From ATX-6F1 sp943369485 (GTDB taxonomy: Bacteria > Cyanobacteriota > Cyanobacteriia > PCC-6307 > Cyanobiaceae): 64,000 bases of DNA. The notes beneath the pieces were generated by a model. That model saw only the letters and a list, made by a program, of their open reading frames with translations. It was not told the DNA's origin and did no database searches. The translations under genes were made by a program, and so were the position numbers. The number at the start of each line of letters is the position of its first letter. Positions within the stretch are counted from its first letter, which is position 1. Positions 32,589 to 40,748 of the stretch are shown here, piece after piece. The stretch is from assembly GCA_943369485.1 (NCBI GenBank), contig CALRNH020000007.1:115256-179255 (forward strand), read 5' to 3'.

Positions 32589-33269
32589 CCTGGTCAGCCC
32601 TTGGAAAGATTCAATCGTGGTGAGAAGGCGACTTCAAACGAGTTGTGAACACCCGGGAATGGAGGAGCCTGTGGATGGGAGGAGATGCCCTTTCCGTCTG
32701 CCTCAACGAACCGGGCCTCGACCATCGCGTCCTAGCCGCTAGCCAAAGAATCAGACTCTGCCGTATAACCAGCACCAGTGTAACTTCACGGATGCAGCAC
32801 ATCGGGACCCAGCAGCACCAGGCTAGCCAGCAATCGATTACCCCAATTATCACAATATATTCCTTCTACTTCACATCAACTCGATAGATGTCGATGCCGG
32901 GAAGTCTGGCACAAGTGCAGGGATTCCATAAGCAACAATCTGCAACTTTTGAAGGGAGCATTTCAACCATCTGCGATGGTTCACCCAGTCCCACAGTCTC
33001 GCAAGTCAGATCGCCACGATCGCCCACCTTTTACTACACCGGCAAAGACAAGAAAGCAGCCAGGCCGAAGCATTAAAAGGCCGGGAAATATCTGGTCAGA
33101 TCTTCTCTGAATCCGCTCGCCTGAATCGTGGGAGGGTAAGGAGGAGACAGCTCAATCTCCTGGCGGTTCGATCGCCATTGCGGCGGGCAACACCATCAGC
33201 CTGCGAAAGCCCCCAGAGAATGGCCCGCAACACGCAGGCACCTCGGCCTCGGCCCAGTTACCGCCACCC
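32589..33269. other. Gene-poor interval
   Basis: No intact gene. The first 200 bases may carry more decayed minus-strand coding sequence (for example EARFVEADGKGISSHPQAPP read with stops on either side), and the rest is unremarkable. Together with the two broken genes to the left, it forms a 2.2-kb graveyard. Confidence 0.4.
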
Positions 33270-34460
33270 ATGACCCTCCTCTCCCCCAGCCGCGCGATCC
33301 GCCGCCGCATCGGCGCCAGCCCCAGTGTTGCCTCTCTGGCGGCCATGACCCCCTTTACTCGCCCAGCCGGACTGGAGGACTGTTCGACCCTCCCCGTCGG
33401 CCCGCTCCGCAATGGCTGCATGGCGGAGATCGCTCGGCGACTACAGCAGACCTGGATCGAACGGCTGACGTTCGGTCCCGACCCCGTTGAAGACCGGCTG
33501 ATCCAGCTGTGGCTGGGGATTTTTCCAGTCAACTGGAGGCAATTAGGGTTTCGATCCCCTTTGTTGGTTGGCCAGATCGAGGCCATCCGCGCCCATCTGG
33601 GCGGCACCTACCCCGAGCTCCTGGCGGCGATGGTGGCTGATGCCGCCCTGCAGACCTCCCTCGACGGCCTGCGGAACCACCGTGATCGCCCCAACGAGAA
33701 CCTGGGCCGCGAACTGCTGGAGCTGTTTTCCCTGGGGGAGGGGAACTACGGAGAGCGAGACGTGATCGAAGCAGCCAGGGCCCTCACCGGCTACCGCCTC
33801 CAGGGCGACGGCACCCTCACCATCGACCCCCGTCGCCACGACGACGGCCCCAAAACCATCCTGGGGCGCACGGCCGCCTTCGATGGCCCCAGCCTGGTGG
33901 CTTGGCTCGGTCAGCAGCCCTCCACTGCTCGCAACATCACCACACGCCTCTGGCTGCGGCTGGTGGGGCCCCTGCCCCCTACGGCCCGCATCGCCGGCAT
34001 CGCCCGCGACTGGCAACAGCAGAGCCTCTCGATCCCCTGGCTGATCGCCACCCTGCTGCACACCCGGGAGGCCATCGCCAGCATCCGCAATGGGGGCATG
34101 CTGCGCGATCCCATCGATCTGATGGTGGCCTCCCTGGCCCTGATCGGCAGCCGCCATCCGGAAGCTTTTGTCGCCGCCCGGCTCCACCTGACGCGCATGG
34201 GCCAGGTGCCGTTCGAGCCCCCATCCGTGAAGGGCTGGCCCATCAACGACCAGTGGCTCAGCCTGCGGGGCCTTCAGGCCCGTCGCCGCGGCCTCCAGTC
34301 CCTGATGGCGGATGCGGAGGTGTGGAGCACCCGCTCCCTGCCGGACGAGCTAGGTTCCCAGCTCACCCCCATCCCCCCCCTCACCCTCGCGCTGCCCACC
34401 AAGCCCGGCCAGGGCACCCTCGCTCAGCTGTTCAACGACCCCGTCTGGCAACTGAAATGA
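33270..34460 (+). CDS. DUF1800 family protein
   Basis: A 396-residue protein with the DUF1800 signature RPNENLGRELLELFSLGEGN at about 143-162, followed by YGERDVIEAARALTGYRLQG. The other typical blocks are present: a helical N-terminal WLGIFPVNW region and FEPPSVKGWPINDQWLSLRG near the C-terminus. DUF1800 proteins are usually encoded next to DUF1501 proteins, as here (ATGA overlap). They occur in many bacteria with exported or surface-associated functions, but no biochemical role is established. Length is short for the family (usually about 450-550), with the N-terminus reduced. Confidence 0.82.
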   Translation: MTLLSPSRAIRRRIGASPSVASLAAMTPFTRPAGLEDCSTLPVGPLRNGCMAEIARRLQQTWIERLTFGPDPVEDRLIQLWLGIFPVNWRQLGFRSPLLVGQIEAIRAHLGGTYPELLAAMVADAALQTSLDGLRNHRDRPNENLGRELLELFSLGEGNYGERDVIEAARALTGYRLQGDGTLTIDPRRHDDGPKTILGRTAAFDGPSLVAWLGQQPSTARNITTRLWLRLVGPLPPTARIAGIARDWQQQSLSIPWLIATLLHTREAIASIRNGGMLRDPIDLMVASLALIGSRHPEAFVAARLHLTRMGQVPFEPPSVKGWPINDQWLSLRGLQARRRGLQSLMADAEVWSTRSLPDELGSQLTPIPPLTLALPTKPGQGTLAQLFNDPVWQLK

Positions 34461-35542
34461 AACGCCGCTCCCTGCTTGTGGGAGCCGTCGCCCTGGCGGC
34501 CGTGCCGATGCTGGACCAACTCAGTGCCCTGGGGGCCACCGCCGGCCGCCGGGGAAAGGTGTTCGTGCTGCTGGAGTTGCGCGGCGGCAACGACGGCCTC
34601 AACACCGTGGCGCCCGTCGCCGACCCCTTCTACCTGCAGGCCCGGCCGCGCCTGGCCCTGAGGGAGGGGATCCCCCTCGGCGGACCCGGCGGCCTGCTGC
34701 TGCACCCTGCCCTGGCGTCGCTCAGGCCTGCTTGGGAGGCCCAGCGGCTGGCCATCGCCCTTGGGGTGGGCTGGCCCAAGCCCAACCGCAGCCATTTCAA
34801 GGCCACCGATCAATGGTCCACTGGCCTGGCGAGTGGCGAAGGGCCGGGTTGGCTGGCCACCGCCTTCCAAAAGGCGGGATCACCGGGCCCGCTGGTGGCC
34901 CTGTCGCCGGAGGGCTCCGCCACCCTGGAGGGGGGCACACCGCTGTCCCTGCAGTTGAACCTGGCCACGCTCACGGCACCGGCCCTGGTGATGCCTGATC
35001 CGTCGGCGGCCGGCGGCAATCAGATCCTGAGGCGCCTGCTGGCCCTGGAGGAGGCGGGCAACCGGGAGCTGGCCCGCCTCAAGAAGGCCCTGGCACCGCT
35101 ACCGCCGGGCCTCACCGTGCCGGGCGGTGACCTGGGGCAGCAGGTTGCCCTGGCCCTGCGCCTGATTGCCAGCGACCTGGCGCCGCCGGTCCTGGAGATG
35201 TCGGTCGGAGGATTCGACACCCACAGTGGCCAGCTGGGTCGCCAGGCCGGCGTGCTCAACCGGGTGGGCGCGGCCCTGGCCGCCTTCGATGACGGCCTGC
35301 AGCGCATCACGGATCGCCCCCAGGTCACCCTGCTGACCACCAGTGAGTTCGGGCGCCGCTTGCGGGAGAACGATTCCGGCGGCACCGACCACGGCAGCGC
35401 CTCGGTGTCCCTGCTGCTGGGCGACCACGTGCCCCACCCGTTCCTGGGGGCCTACCCCAGCCTCAGCAAACTCGATGCCCGCGGCGACCTGATCCCCGGC
35501 CTCAGCCCCCCCGATCTCTACCGCCAGGCCCTGCAGCTCTGA
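34457..35542 (+). CDS. DUF1501 family protein (Tat-type signal)
   Basis: A 361-residue protein. MKRRSLLVGAVALAAVPMLD is a signal-type start with an arginine pair ahead of the hydrophobic run, as in Tat-exported DUF1501 proteins. VFVLLELRGGNDGLNTVAPV is the family's alkaline-phosphatase-like first strand with the conserved GGxDGxN. GVGWPKPNRSHFKATDQWST, VGGFDTHSGQLGRQ and TTSEFGRRLRENDSGGTDHG (metal-ligand-like SEFGR and DHG) follow. The protein ends abruptly at LYRQALQL, earlier than most members. Translationally coupled to the DUF1800 gene. It probably works in the periplasm or at the surface; substrate unknown. Confidence 0.82.
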   Translation: MKRRSLLVGAVALAAVPMLDQLSALGATAGRRGKVFVLLELRGGNDGLNTVAPVADPFYLQARPRLALREGIPLGGPGGLLLHPALASLRPAWEAQRLAIALGVGWPKPNRSHFKATDQWSTGLASGEGPGWLATAFQKAGSPGPLVALSPEGSATLEGGTPLSLQLNLATLTAPALVMPDPSAAGGNQILRRLLALEEAGNRELARLKKALAPLPPGLTVPGGDLGQQVALALRLIASDLAPPVLEMSVGGFDTHSGQLGRQAGVLNRVGAALAAFDDGLQRITDRPQVTLLTTSEFGRRLRENDSGGTDHGSASVSLLLGDHVPHPFLGAYPSLSKLDARGDLIPGLSPPDLYRQALQL

Positions 35543-35607
35543 AACCCATCCAGTCCTCTGGCCTCCCCTGTGCTGGAGTTGCCCGACCCCTGGGCGACCC
35601 GCCTGCC

Positions 35608-36518
35608 GTGCCGGAACCACTGGCCGACGCCATCACCATCGAGGAGCTGCTGACGGTGGTGCGCCGTCTGGCCTGGGACGCCGCCGCGATCCTGCGGGCC
35701 GATGCCCGCGCTGAGACCCCGCCCTTCGGCTATCCAGCCCTGCTCACGGTGGGGAACGACCCCAAGGGTCCCGTCAGCGCCGCCGACCTGGCGGTCAACG
35801 ACCGTCTACTTCAAGACCTACTGGCAGCCTTTCCAGCGGCGCCCTGGCAGGTGCTGAGCGAGGAAACCGCTGCCGAGTGGCCCGTGGGGGAGCCAAAACG
35901 CTCGCCATGGCTCTGGATTCTTGATCCCCTCGATGGCACCAAGGATTTCCTCAACTGCACCGGTGAGTACGCCGTGCACATCGCCCTGATCCACGGAAAG
36001 CGGCCCGTGCTGGGGGTGGTGGCGCTGCCGGAGCTGCTGCAGCTCTGGTTCGGCTGGCTGGGGGACGGTGGCCCCCAGGCCTGGTGGGAGGCCCCCTCCG
36101 GAGCGCGCCATCCGGTGCGCTTCAGTGATCGTGAGGAGCTGGCAGAGCTTATCCCAGTAACCAGACGCAGCCATCGCGATGGGCGCCTGGAGCAACTGAT
36201 GGCGGCTTTGGGCACCGCCCCAGGTCGCGCCCAGGGCAGCTTTGGTGGCAAGGTGGCCGCGATCCTGCGCGATGACGCCGACCTCTAAGTCTCCCTCTCT
36301 GGCCACAGCGCCCCCAAGGATTGGGACATGGCCGCTGCGGAGGCCGTGCTGCTGGCCGCCGCCGGCGCCTTCACCCATGCCGATGGGCGCCTTCTGGAAT
36401 ACACGGCCGCTCATCGCAGACTGGCTGCCTGGTCGCCAGCCACGGCCAGGCCTAGAACGCGATCTGCCATGCGGTTTCCGAGGCCCTGGATCGCATCGAT
36501 CCGGAATTTGCTGTCTGA
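35608..36518 (+). pseudogene. cysQ: 3'(2'),5'-bisphosphate nucleotidase (CysQ-like), disrupted
   Basis: The first 226 codons are an orthodox inositol-monophosphatase-fold enzyme: GPVSAADLAVNDRLLQDLLA, VLSEET, WILDPLDGTKDFLNCTGEYA (metal-binding DPLDGT) and GKVAAILRDDADL. A TAA at 36286-36288 then interrupts where family members have Tyr. The same frame continues as VSLSGHSAPKDWDMAAAEAV with the conserved SGxxxPxDWDxAA motif. A frameshift near 36405-36425 and a TAG at 36453 follow before the natural ending (ICHAVSEALDRIDPEFAV, TGA). Three lesions make it a pseudogene. The enzyme normally removes PAP, the by-product of PAPS-dependent sulfotransferases. A truncated 226-residue product would lack the last metal-binding Asp. 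Confidence 0.82.
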
Positions 36519-36533
36519 GGCGCCTCAGGGACC

Positions 36534-39095
36534 TCAGCCCATCTGCCGCAGGTTGTAGAAGGCCATCAGCTCATCACCGCCCAGCCGCCGCACCAGATCC
36601 GGCCGGTAGGTGAGGGCCTCTCCCAGTTCCGCCCCATCGGCGGGCACCGGCAGACCCACATCGGCGCAGATCCGCCACAGGGCTTCCCGACACGCCTCAC
36701 CACCCCAGCCCTGGAGCGCGTGGCGGAGGGCCGCCTCCCGCACCTCCTCCCACAGGGGTTGGGAGCGGTAAAGCTCCAACACCGCCGCGGCCTGGGCCTC
36801 GGCGTCCTCGGCCTGGAAAACGTTGACCCCGTGGCGCAGGGAGAGGCCTTCGACCGCCACGGCCGTGGCCACCACCGGCAGACCGGCCGCCATGGCCGTG
36901 AGCATCTTGCCTTTCACACCAGCCCCGTAGCGAAGCGGCGCCACCGCCACCCGACGGTCCCCCAGGAAGACGTCCAGATCAGCCAGGTAGCCATGGATCT
37001 CCACGTCTGAACTGGCCAGATCAAGCACCTCCTGGGGCGGGTTGGCCCCAACCACATGGAAGGTGATGCCCGCGCCGGCCGCCCGCAGCCGCGGCATCAC
37101 CTCGGAGACAAACCAGAGCACCGCGTCCCGATTGGGCGGATGACCGAAGCCGCCAATGAACACCACCCCGCTGCGCTGGGAGAAACCCTTCGGACCCGGT
37201 TCCCCCTCCACCACCGGTGGCAGCACATAACCCAGGCTGCGGGGGGCCAACCGCTCCTCCGCCTCCCGCTTCTCGGACTCGCTCAGGTACAGCACCCCAT
37301 CCACCACATCCACGATCTCCTTCTCCAGGGTCCGCATGGCTGCGATCGCCGCAGCCGACACCGAGCCGGGATCACAGGCCTGCTGTCGTTCCATGCGCAG
37401 GTGGTGCAGGTCGTGGGTGTAGTAGAGGAGCCGGGCGTGGGGGGCGTGGCGTTTGATCGGCTCCAGGCAGCGCTCCGCCACCTCCGGCCGGGCCAGCAGC
37501 AGGCCGTCGTAGCTGGACCCCTCCTGGGCCAGGTGGTCCGCCACCGAGCTGAGGTGGGGATGCACCAGCACCCGCACCCCCAACCGCTCCAGCGCCGAGC
37601 TGTACTCCGGCATGAAATTCAGGTTGTCAACGGCGATGAAGCTGACGTCGTAGCCCAGCTGCACCAACGACATCAGGATGTTGAACATGAACAGGGAGCC
37701 GGCGTCCTGGTCGGGCGTGGGCGTGGTCATCTCCAGCACCAGCAGCCGGCCGATCCGGCCCCGGTTGCGCTCAATCAGGGGGTTCTCACCATTAGGGGCA
37801 TGGCTGGCCAGGCGGTCGGCCCACTTGCGGCGAAACAGCTGACCGTTTCGGGCCTGGTGTCGCTTGGCGCCGGTCTCCTCATCGCGGCCGCTGCTGATCC
37901 CCTCGAAGTGGATCACCCGCGAGCTGGGCTGCACGATCACCCGCAACCCCCGGGCGCGGATCTGCAGGGCCAGGTCGGTGTCCTCGTAGTAGGCCGGGGC
38001 ATAGCGGTTGTCGAATCCCCCCAGTTCCCGGAACAGGGCGGTGGGCACCAGGATCGACGCCCCCGACACGTAGTCCACGTCACGGGCGAAGCGCACCTCC
38101 GGGGATCGGGGGTCGCTGCCACGGCCGTAGTTCCAGGCGCTTCCGTCCCGCCAGACGATGCCGCCGGCCTCCTGCAGACGCCCATCGGGGTAGAGCAGCA
38201 TGGATCCCACCAGCCCCGCACCGGGAAAGAGACGGAAGCTGCGCAGCAGCTCCTCCAGCCAGCCATGGGTGACCACGGTGTCGTTGTTGAGGAAGCAGAG
38301 GTAGGTCCCCTCCGCCACGGCCGCCCCCCGGTTGCAGGTGCGCAGGAAGCCCAGGTTCTCCTCGTTACGCAACACCCGAATCGGCCCCAGCCCGTTCAGC
38401 TGCGCCAACCGGACGCCCGAACCATCGGGGGAGGCGTCATCGAGCACCACCAGCTCCACCCGGCAGAGGGATCGGCTCTGGTAGGTGCGCTCCGCCAGCA
38501 GGCTTTCGAGGCAGCGCAGCGTCACCGGCAGCTTGCCGTAGCAGGGCACGATCACGCTCACCAAAGGCGCCTCCGGCGGCGCCCCCTGGTTGGCCAGGGG
38601 CGCCAGCCAGCGAATCATCTCCAGGGCCTCCTCCTCGGAGCGGAGCCCCTGGGGGTAATGGCGGCTGCTGAGGGGGGTGCCGGCGAACAGGGGCCGCTGG
38701 CGTTCCTGCAGATAGCGGCGGTAGCGCAACCAGACCCGCTCGGTGACCGCCACGCCACTGTGCTCCAGCTCCCGCTGCAGGGTGAGCGGATCGTCGTAGA
38801 GGGTGAAGGGATCATCGGCGCTGAGCTGGCGCACCATCGACAGCCGGGCCGTGCGCTCCCCCACGGGCCGGAAGCTCAGTTCCATGGGCTGGGACGCCTC
38901 CGGCGCCTCGATCACGCTGGGCAGGGTCTCCAGACGCCAGAGAAAGCGCTCGGTGGCCACCACGTCACAGATGGCGAGCCGCTGTTCCTCCACCTGGCCG
39001 TCCGTGGAGCGGAACTGCACCGGGGTGGGGCAGCCGTAGACCGGACGCTGAGCGCGGGCCGTGACCTCGATCCACACCGCCGGGGATGCCCGCAT
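36534..39095 (-). CDS. Large two-domain glycosyltransferase (GT2 + GT4)
   Basis: About 853 residues from the internal ATG; 13 further codons upstream are open. Residues 1-about 165 are a beta-rich and helical N-terminal region. About 185-430 is a GT2 domain: PLVSVIVPCYGKLPVTLRCL, LVVLDDASPDGSG, YLCFLNNDTVVTHGWLEELL and YYEDTDLALQIRARG. About 470-830 is a GT-B/GT4 domain: LVLEMTTPTPDQDAGSLFMF, LLYYTHDLHHLRMERQQACD, SGVVFIGGFGHPPNRDAVLW and VAPLRYGAGVKGKMLTAMAA, the last containing the nucleotide-sugar-binding loop. It probably adds two sugars in sequence to a surface polysaccharide. Convergent with the cysQ pseudogene. Confidence 0.85.
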   Translation of the reverse strand: MRASPAVWIEVTARAQRPVYGCPTPVQFRSTDGQVEEQRLAICDVVATERFLWRLETLPSVIEAPEASQPMELSFRPVGERTARLSMVRQLSADDPFTLYDDPLTLQRELEHSGVAVTERVWLRYRRYLQERQRPLFAGTPLSSRHYPQGLRSEEEALEMIRWLAPLANQGAPPEAPLVSVIVPCYGKLPVTLRCLESLLAERTYQSRSLCRVELVVLDDASPDGSGVRLAQLNGLGPIRVLRNEENLGFLRTCNRGAAVAEGTYLCFLNNDTVVTHGWLEELLRSFRLFPGAGLVGSMLLYPDGRLQEAGGIVWRDGSAWNYGRGSDPRSPEVRFARDVDYVSGASILVPTALFRELGGFDNRYAPAYYEDTDLALQIRARGLRVIVQPSSRVIHFEGISSGRDEETGAKRHQARNGQLFRRKWADRLASHAPNGENPLIERNRGRIGRLLVLEMTTPTPDQDAGSLFMFNILMSLVQLGYDVSFIAVDNLNFMPEYSSALERLGVRVLVHPHLSSVADHLAQEGSSYDGLLLARPEVAERCLEPIKRHAPHARLLYYTHDLHHLRMERQQACDPGSVSAAAIAAMRTLEKEIVDVVDGVLYLSESEKREAEERLAPRSLGYVLPPVVEGEPGPKGFSQRSGVVFIGGFGHPPNRDAVLWFVSEVMPRLRAAGAGITFHVVGANPPQEVLDLASSDVEIHGYLADLDVFLGDRRVAVAPLRYGAGVKGKMLTAMAAGLPVVATAVAVEGLSLRHGVNVFQAEDAEAQAAAVLELYRSQPLWEEVREAALRHALQGWGGEACREALWRICADVGLPVPADGAELGEALTYRPDLVRRLGGDELMAFYNLRQMG

Positions 39096-39170
39096 TGGCT
39101 CACAACCTAGCGACGATGACTGGGTTACCCCCATGATCGAACCCGCCGCAGCCGGATCGGCCCGGGATCC

Positions 39171-40514
39171 ATGGGCGACATCGAGCCCTCAGCAACGGTC
39201 AACGCCTCCACCTTCGCCGATCGCTGGCGGGCCTGGAGCCTCGCCTTCGATCGCCACCACTGGAGCCAAAGCTGGCAGGGGCGGGCCCACCAGATCGACT
39301 GCTTCGAGTTCCCGTCCCCCTGGGGCGAGAAAACCCTGCGCACCCGCCTGAGCCTGCGCCAGGGCCGCCATCTGGCCTATCTGTTCAGCGACGGCAGCGA
39401 CCGCCGGGCCCTGGTCTTTCCAGGTCTGTTCGGCGACGGCCACGTCATCGAGGCGGTCCATCTGCTGCCGGAGGGCAGCTGGCTTCACCAGGCGGTCTCG
39501 ACAGTCCCCCTCGCCTGGTACCACCAGGGGCTGGAGTGGCTGCGCCCCCAGCTGGCGGCCCTGGCCGATGCCGACCCCCGGGCCCCGGAGCGGCGGCTTC
39601 GGCTCTGGCTGGAGCCGCACCCCAACTTCGCCCATCAGCTCCTCAACGGTCTGACCGTGCTGGAAACGGCCGCCCCCGAGGCACTGGGGACCGTGTTCAG
39701 CGACGGGCTGGAGGCCTTCGGGCCCTTGGCGAGCCTGTTCCCCGCCCTCCAGTGGCAGCGGCCCGGGGACAATGACGCCGGTGGGCCCTGGTTCGAACTG
39801 CCCCTCAGCCAGCGGCCGGAGCGGATCGGTCGTCCCCTGCGCCGGCTGCTGCTCGACCATGCCGCCAGCCAGCTGGGGGCCGCCGCGGTGGCCATGGCCC
39901 AGCGGCTGCAGCGTTGGAAGTCGTCGGGTGGCTGGGTGCTGACCATGAGCGTCAAGGCGCGCGGGGCCACGGCAGAGGGTCTCGAACCCCTGTTGGTCGC
40001 CTGGCTGGAGCGCCTTAAGGGCAAAGGCCCCCTGCCGCTGCTGCTGATCGACGGCTTCACTCCTCCCACCGGCTGGACTCCGGATCGGGAGAACCTGGCC
40101 ACCATGGCGGCCGAAGCCCGTCTGGCACTCGATCTGGTGGAGGTCCTTGCCCGCCGAGGCCTGCGCCCCGGCATTGAGGTCTGCGCCGGCCTGCCGTTGC
40201 TGGAGGCCCTACACGTGCTGAGCTTCAGCGACTTCTACCTGATGCACCAGGGCACCGTTCAGCACAAGATCGGCTGGTTCCAGCACAGGATCGCCGGGGT
40301 CGTCCACGCCAACAGCCACCGCAACGTCGGCGGGATCCACCCCTGGGGAGGCATGGGCGAACGGTCGCCGGAGTGGTTCCCCGCCGCCTGGATCCAGGAT
40401 CTCGATCAGGCCCCTCGGGGGCCCTACCGCTTCAGGGTTGAGACCCTGCCGGCAGCGGTCGACTGGCTGGAGCAGAAGCGGCAGGACTCTCTCCCTCCAC
40501 CATCAGGATCCTGA
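39171..40514 (+). CDS. Conserved hypothetical protein, polysaccharide-locus associated
   Basis: A 447-residue protein of unrecognised family. Features: an N-terminal Trp-rich region (ADRWRAWSLAFDRHHWSQSW), a central GGWVLTMSVKARGATAEGLE and a C-terminal Rossmann-like pattern, with VLARRGLRPGIEVCAGLPLL followed by FSDFYLMHQGTVQHKIGWFQ and GVVHANSH. The last two blocks (a hydrophobic strand, then HQGTVQHK, then a VHAN loop) look like the donor-binding half of a GT-B or GT61-type transferase, but this is only a resemblance. No signal peptide or membrane segment. Divergent from the large glycosyltransferase, which also suggests a glycan role. Confidence 0.55.
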   Translation: MGDIEPSATVNASTFADRWRAWSLAFDRHHWSQSWQGRAHQIDCFEFPSPWGEKTLRTRLSLRQGRHLAYLFSDGSDRRALVFPGLFGDGHVIEAVHLLPEGSWLHQAVSTVPLAWYHQGLEWLRPQLAALADADPRAPERRLRLWLEPHPNFAHQLLNGLTVLETAAPEALGTVFSDGLEAFGPLASLFPALQWQRPGDNDAGGPWFELPLSQRPERIGRPLRRLLLDHAASQLGAAAVAMAQRLQRWKSSGGWVLTMSVKARGATAEGLEPLLVAWLERLKGKGPLPLLLIDGFTPPTGWTPDRENLATMAAEARLALDLVEVLARRGLRPGIEVCAGLPLLEALHVLSFSDFYLMHQGTVQHKIGWFQHRIAGVVHANSHRNVGGIHPWGGMGERSPEWFPAAWIQDLDQAPRGPYRFRVETLPAAVDWLEQKRQDSLPPPSGS

Positions 40515-40538
40515 ACGTGGGCTCGGGAGCCTCCAGGC

Positions 40539-40748
40539 TCAAGGGCGTGGCGACACCGGGTGGGACGGCGTCAGGGGCGGAGGGGGTGCCGCCACGGGCC
40601 GCGGACCGAAGTGAAATGAACTGGAAAACACCTGCACCAATCCGTACAGCAGCCAGCCCCCCAGCCCCGCGACCCCCAGGAATACCACCACCACCTGGGC
40701 GCCCCGCAGCACAAGGCCCAGGCGCCCAGGCTCCCGAAGGTCAGCCAT
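40539..40748 (-). CDS. Small single-pass membrane protein
   Basis: A 69-residue protein with one clear membrane helix (about 15-40: LRGAQVVVVFLGVAGLGGWL then LYGLVQVF) and a Pro-rich, cytoplasmic or periplasmic tail (VAAPPPPLTPSHPVSPRP). Its ATG overlaps the stop of the upstream ABC-transporter gene by 8 bases, so it is translationally coupled and likely cotranscribed. Function unknown; an accessory subunit or anchor for the exporter is a reasonable guess. Confidence 0.55.
   Translation of the reverse strand: MADLREPGRLGLVLRGAQVVVVFLGVAGLGGWLLYGLVQVFSSSFHFGPRPVAAPPPPLTPSHPVSPRP

Noticed and set aside
33152..33607. Minus-strand frame at the start of the DUF1800 gene
   Set aside because: Antisense to an established DUF1800 reading frame and without any motif.
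37056..39110. A long open plus-strand frame (about 680 codons) opposite the large glycosyltransferase
   Set aside because: High-GC antisense frame, rich in His, Gln, Gly and Arg with no domain; the minus-strand protein has clear GT2 and GT4 motifs.
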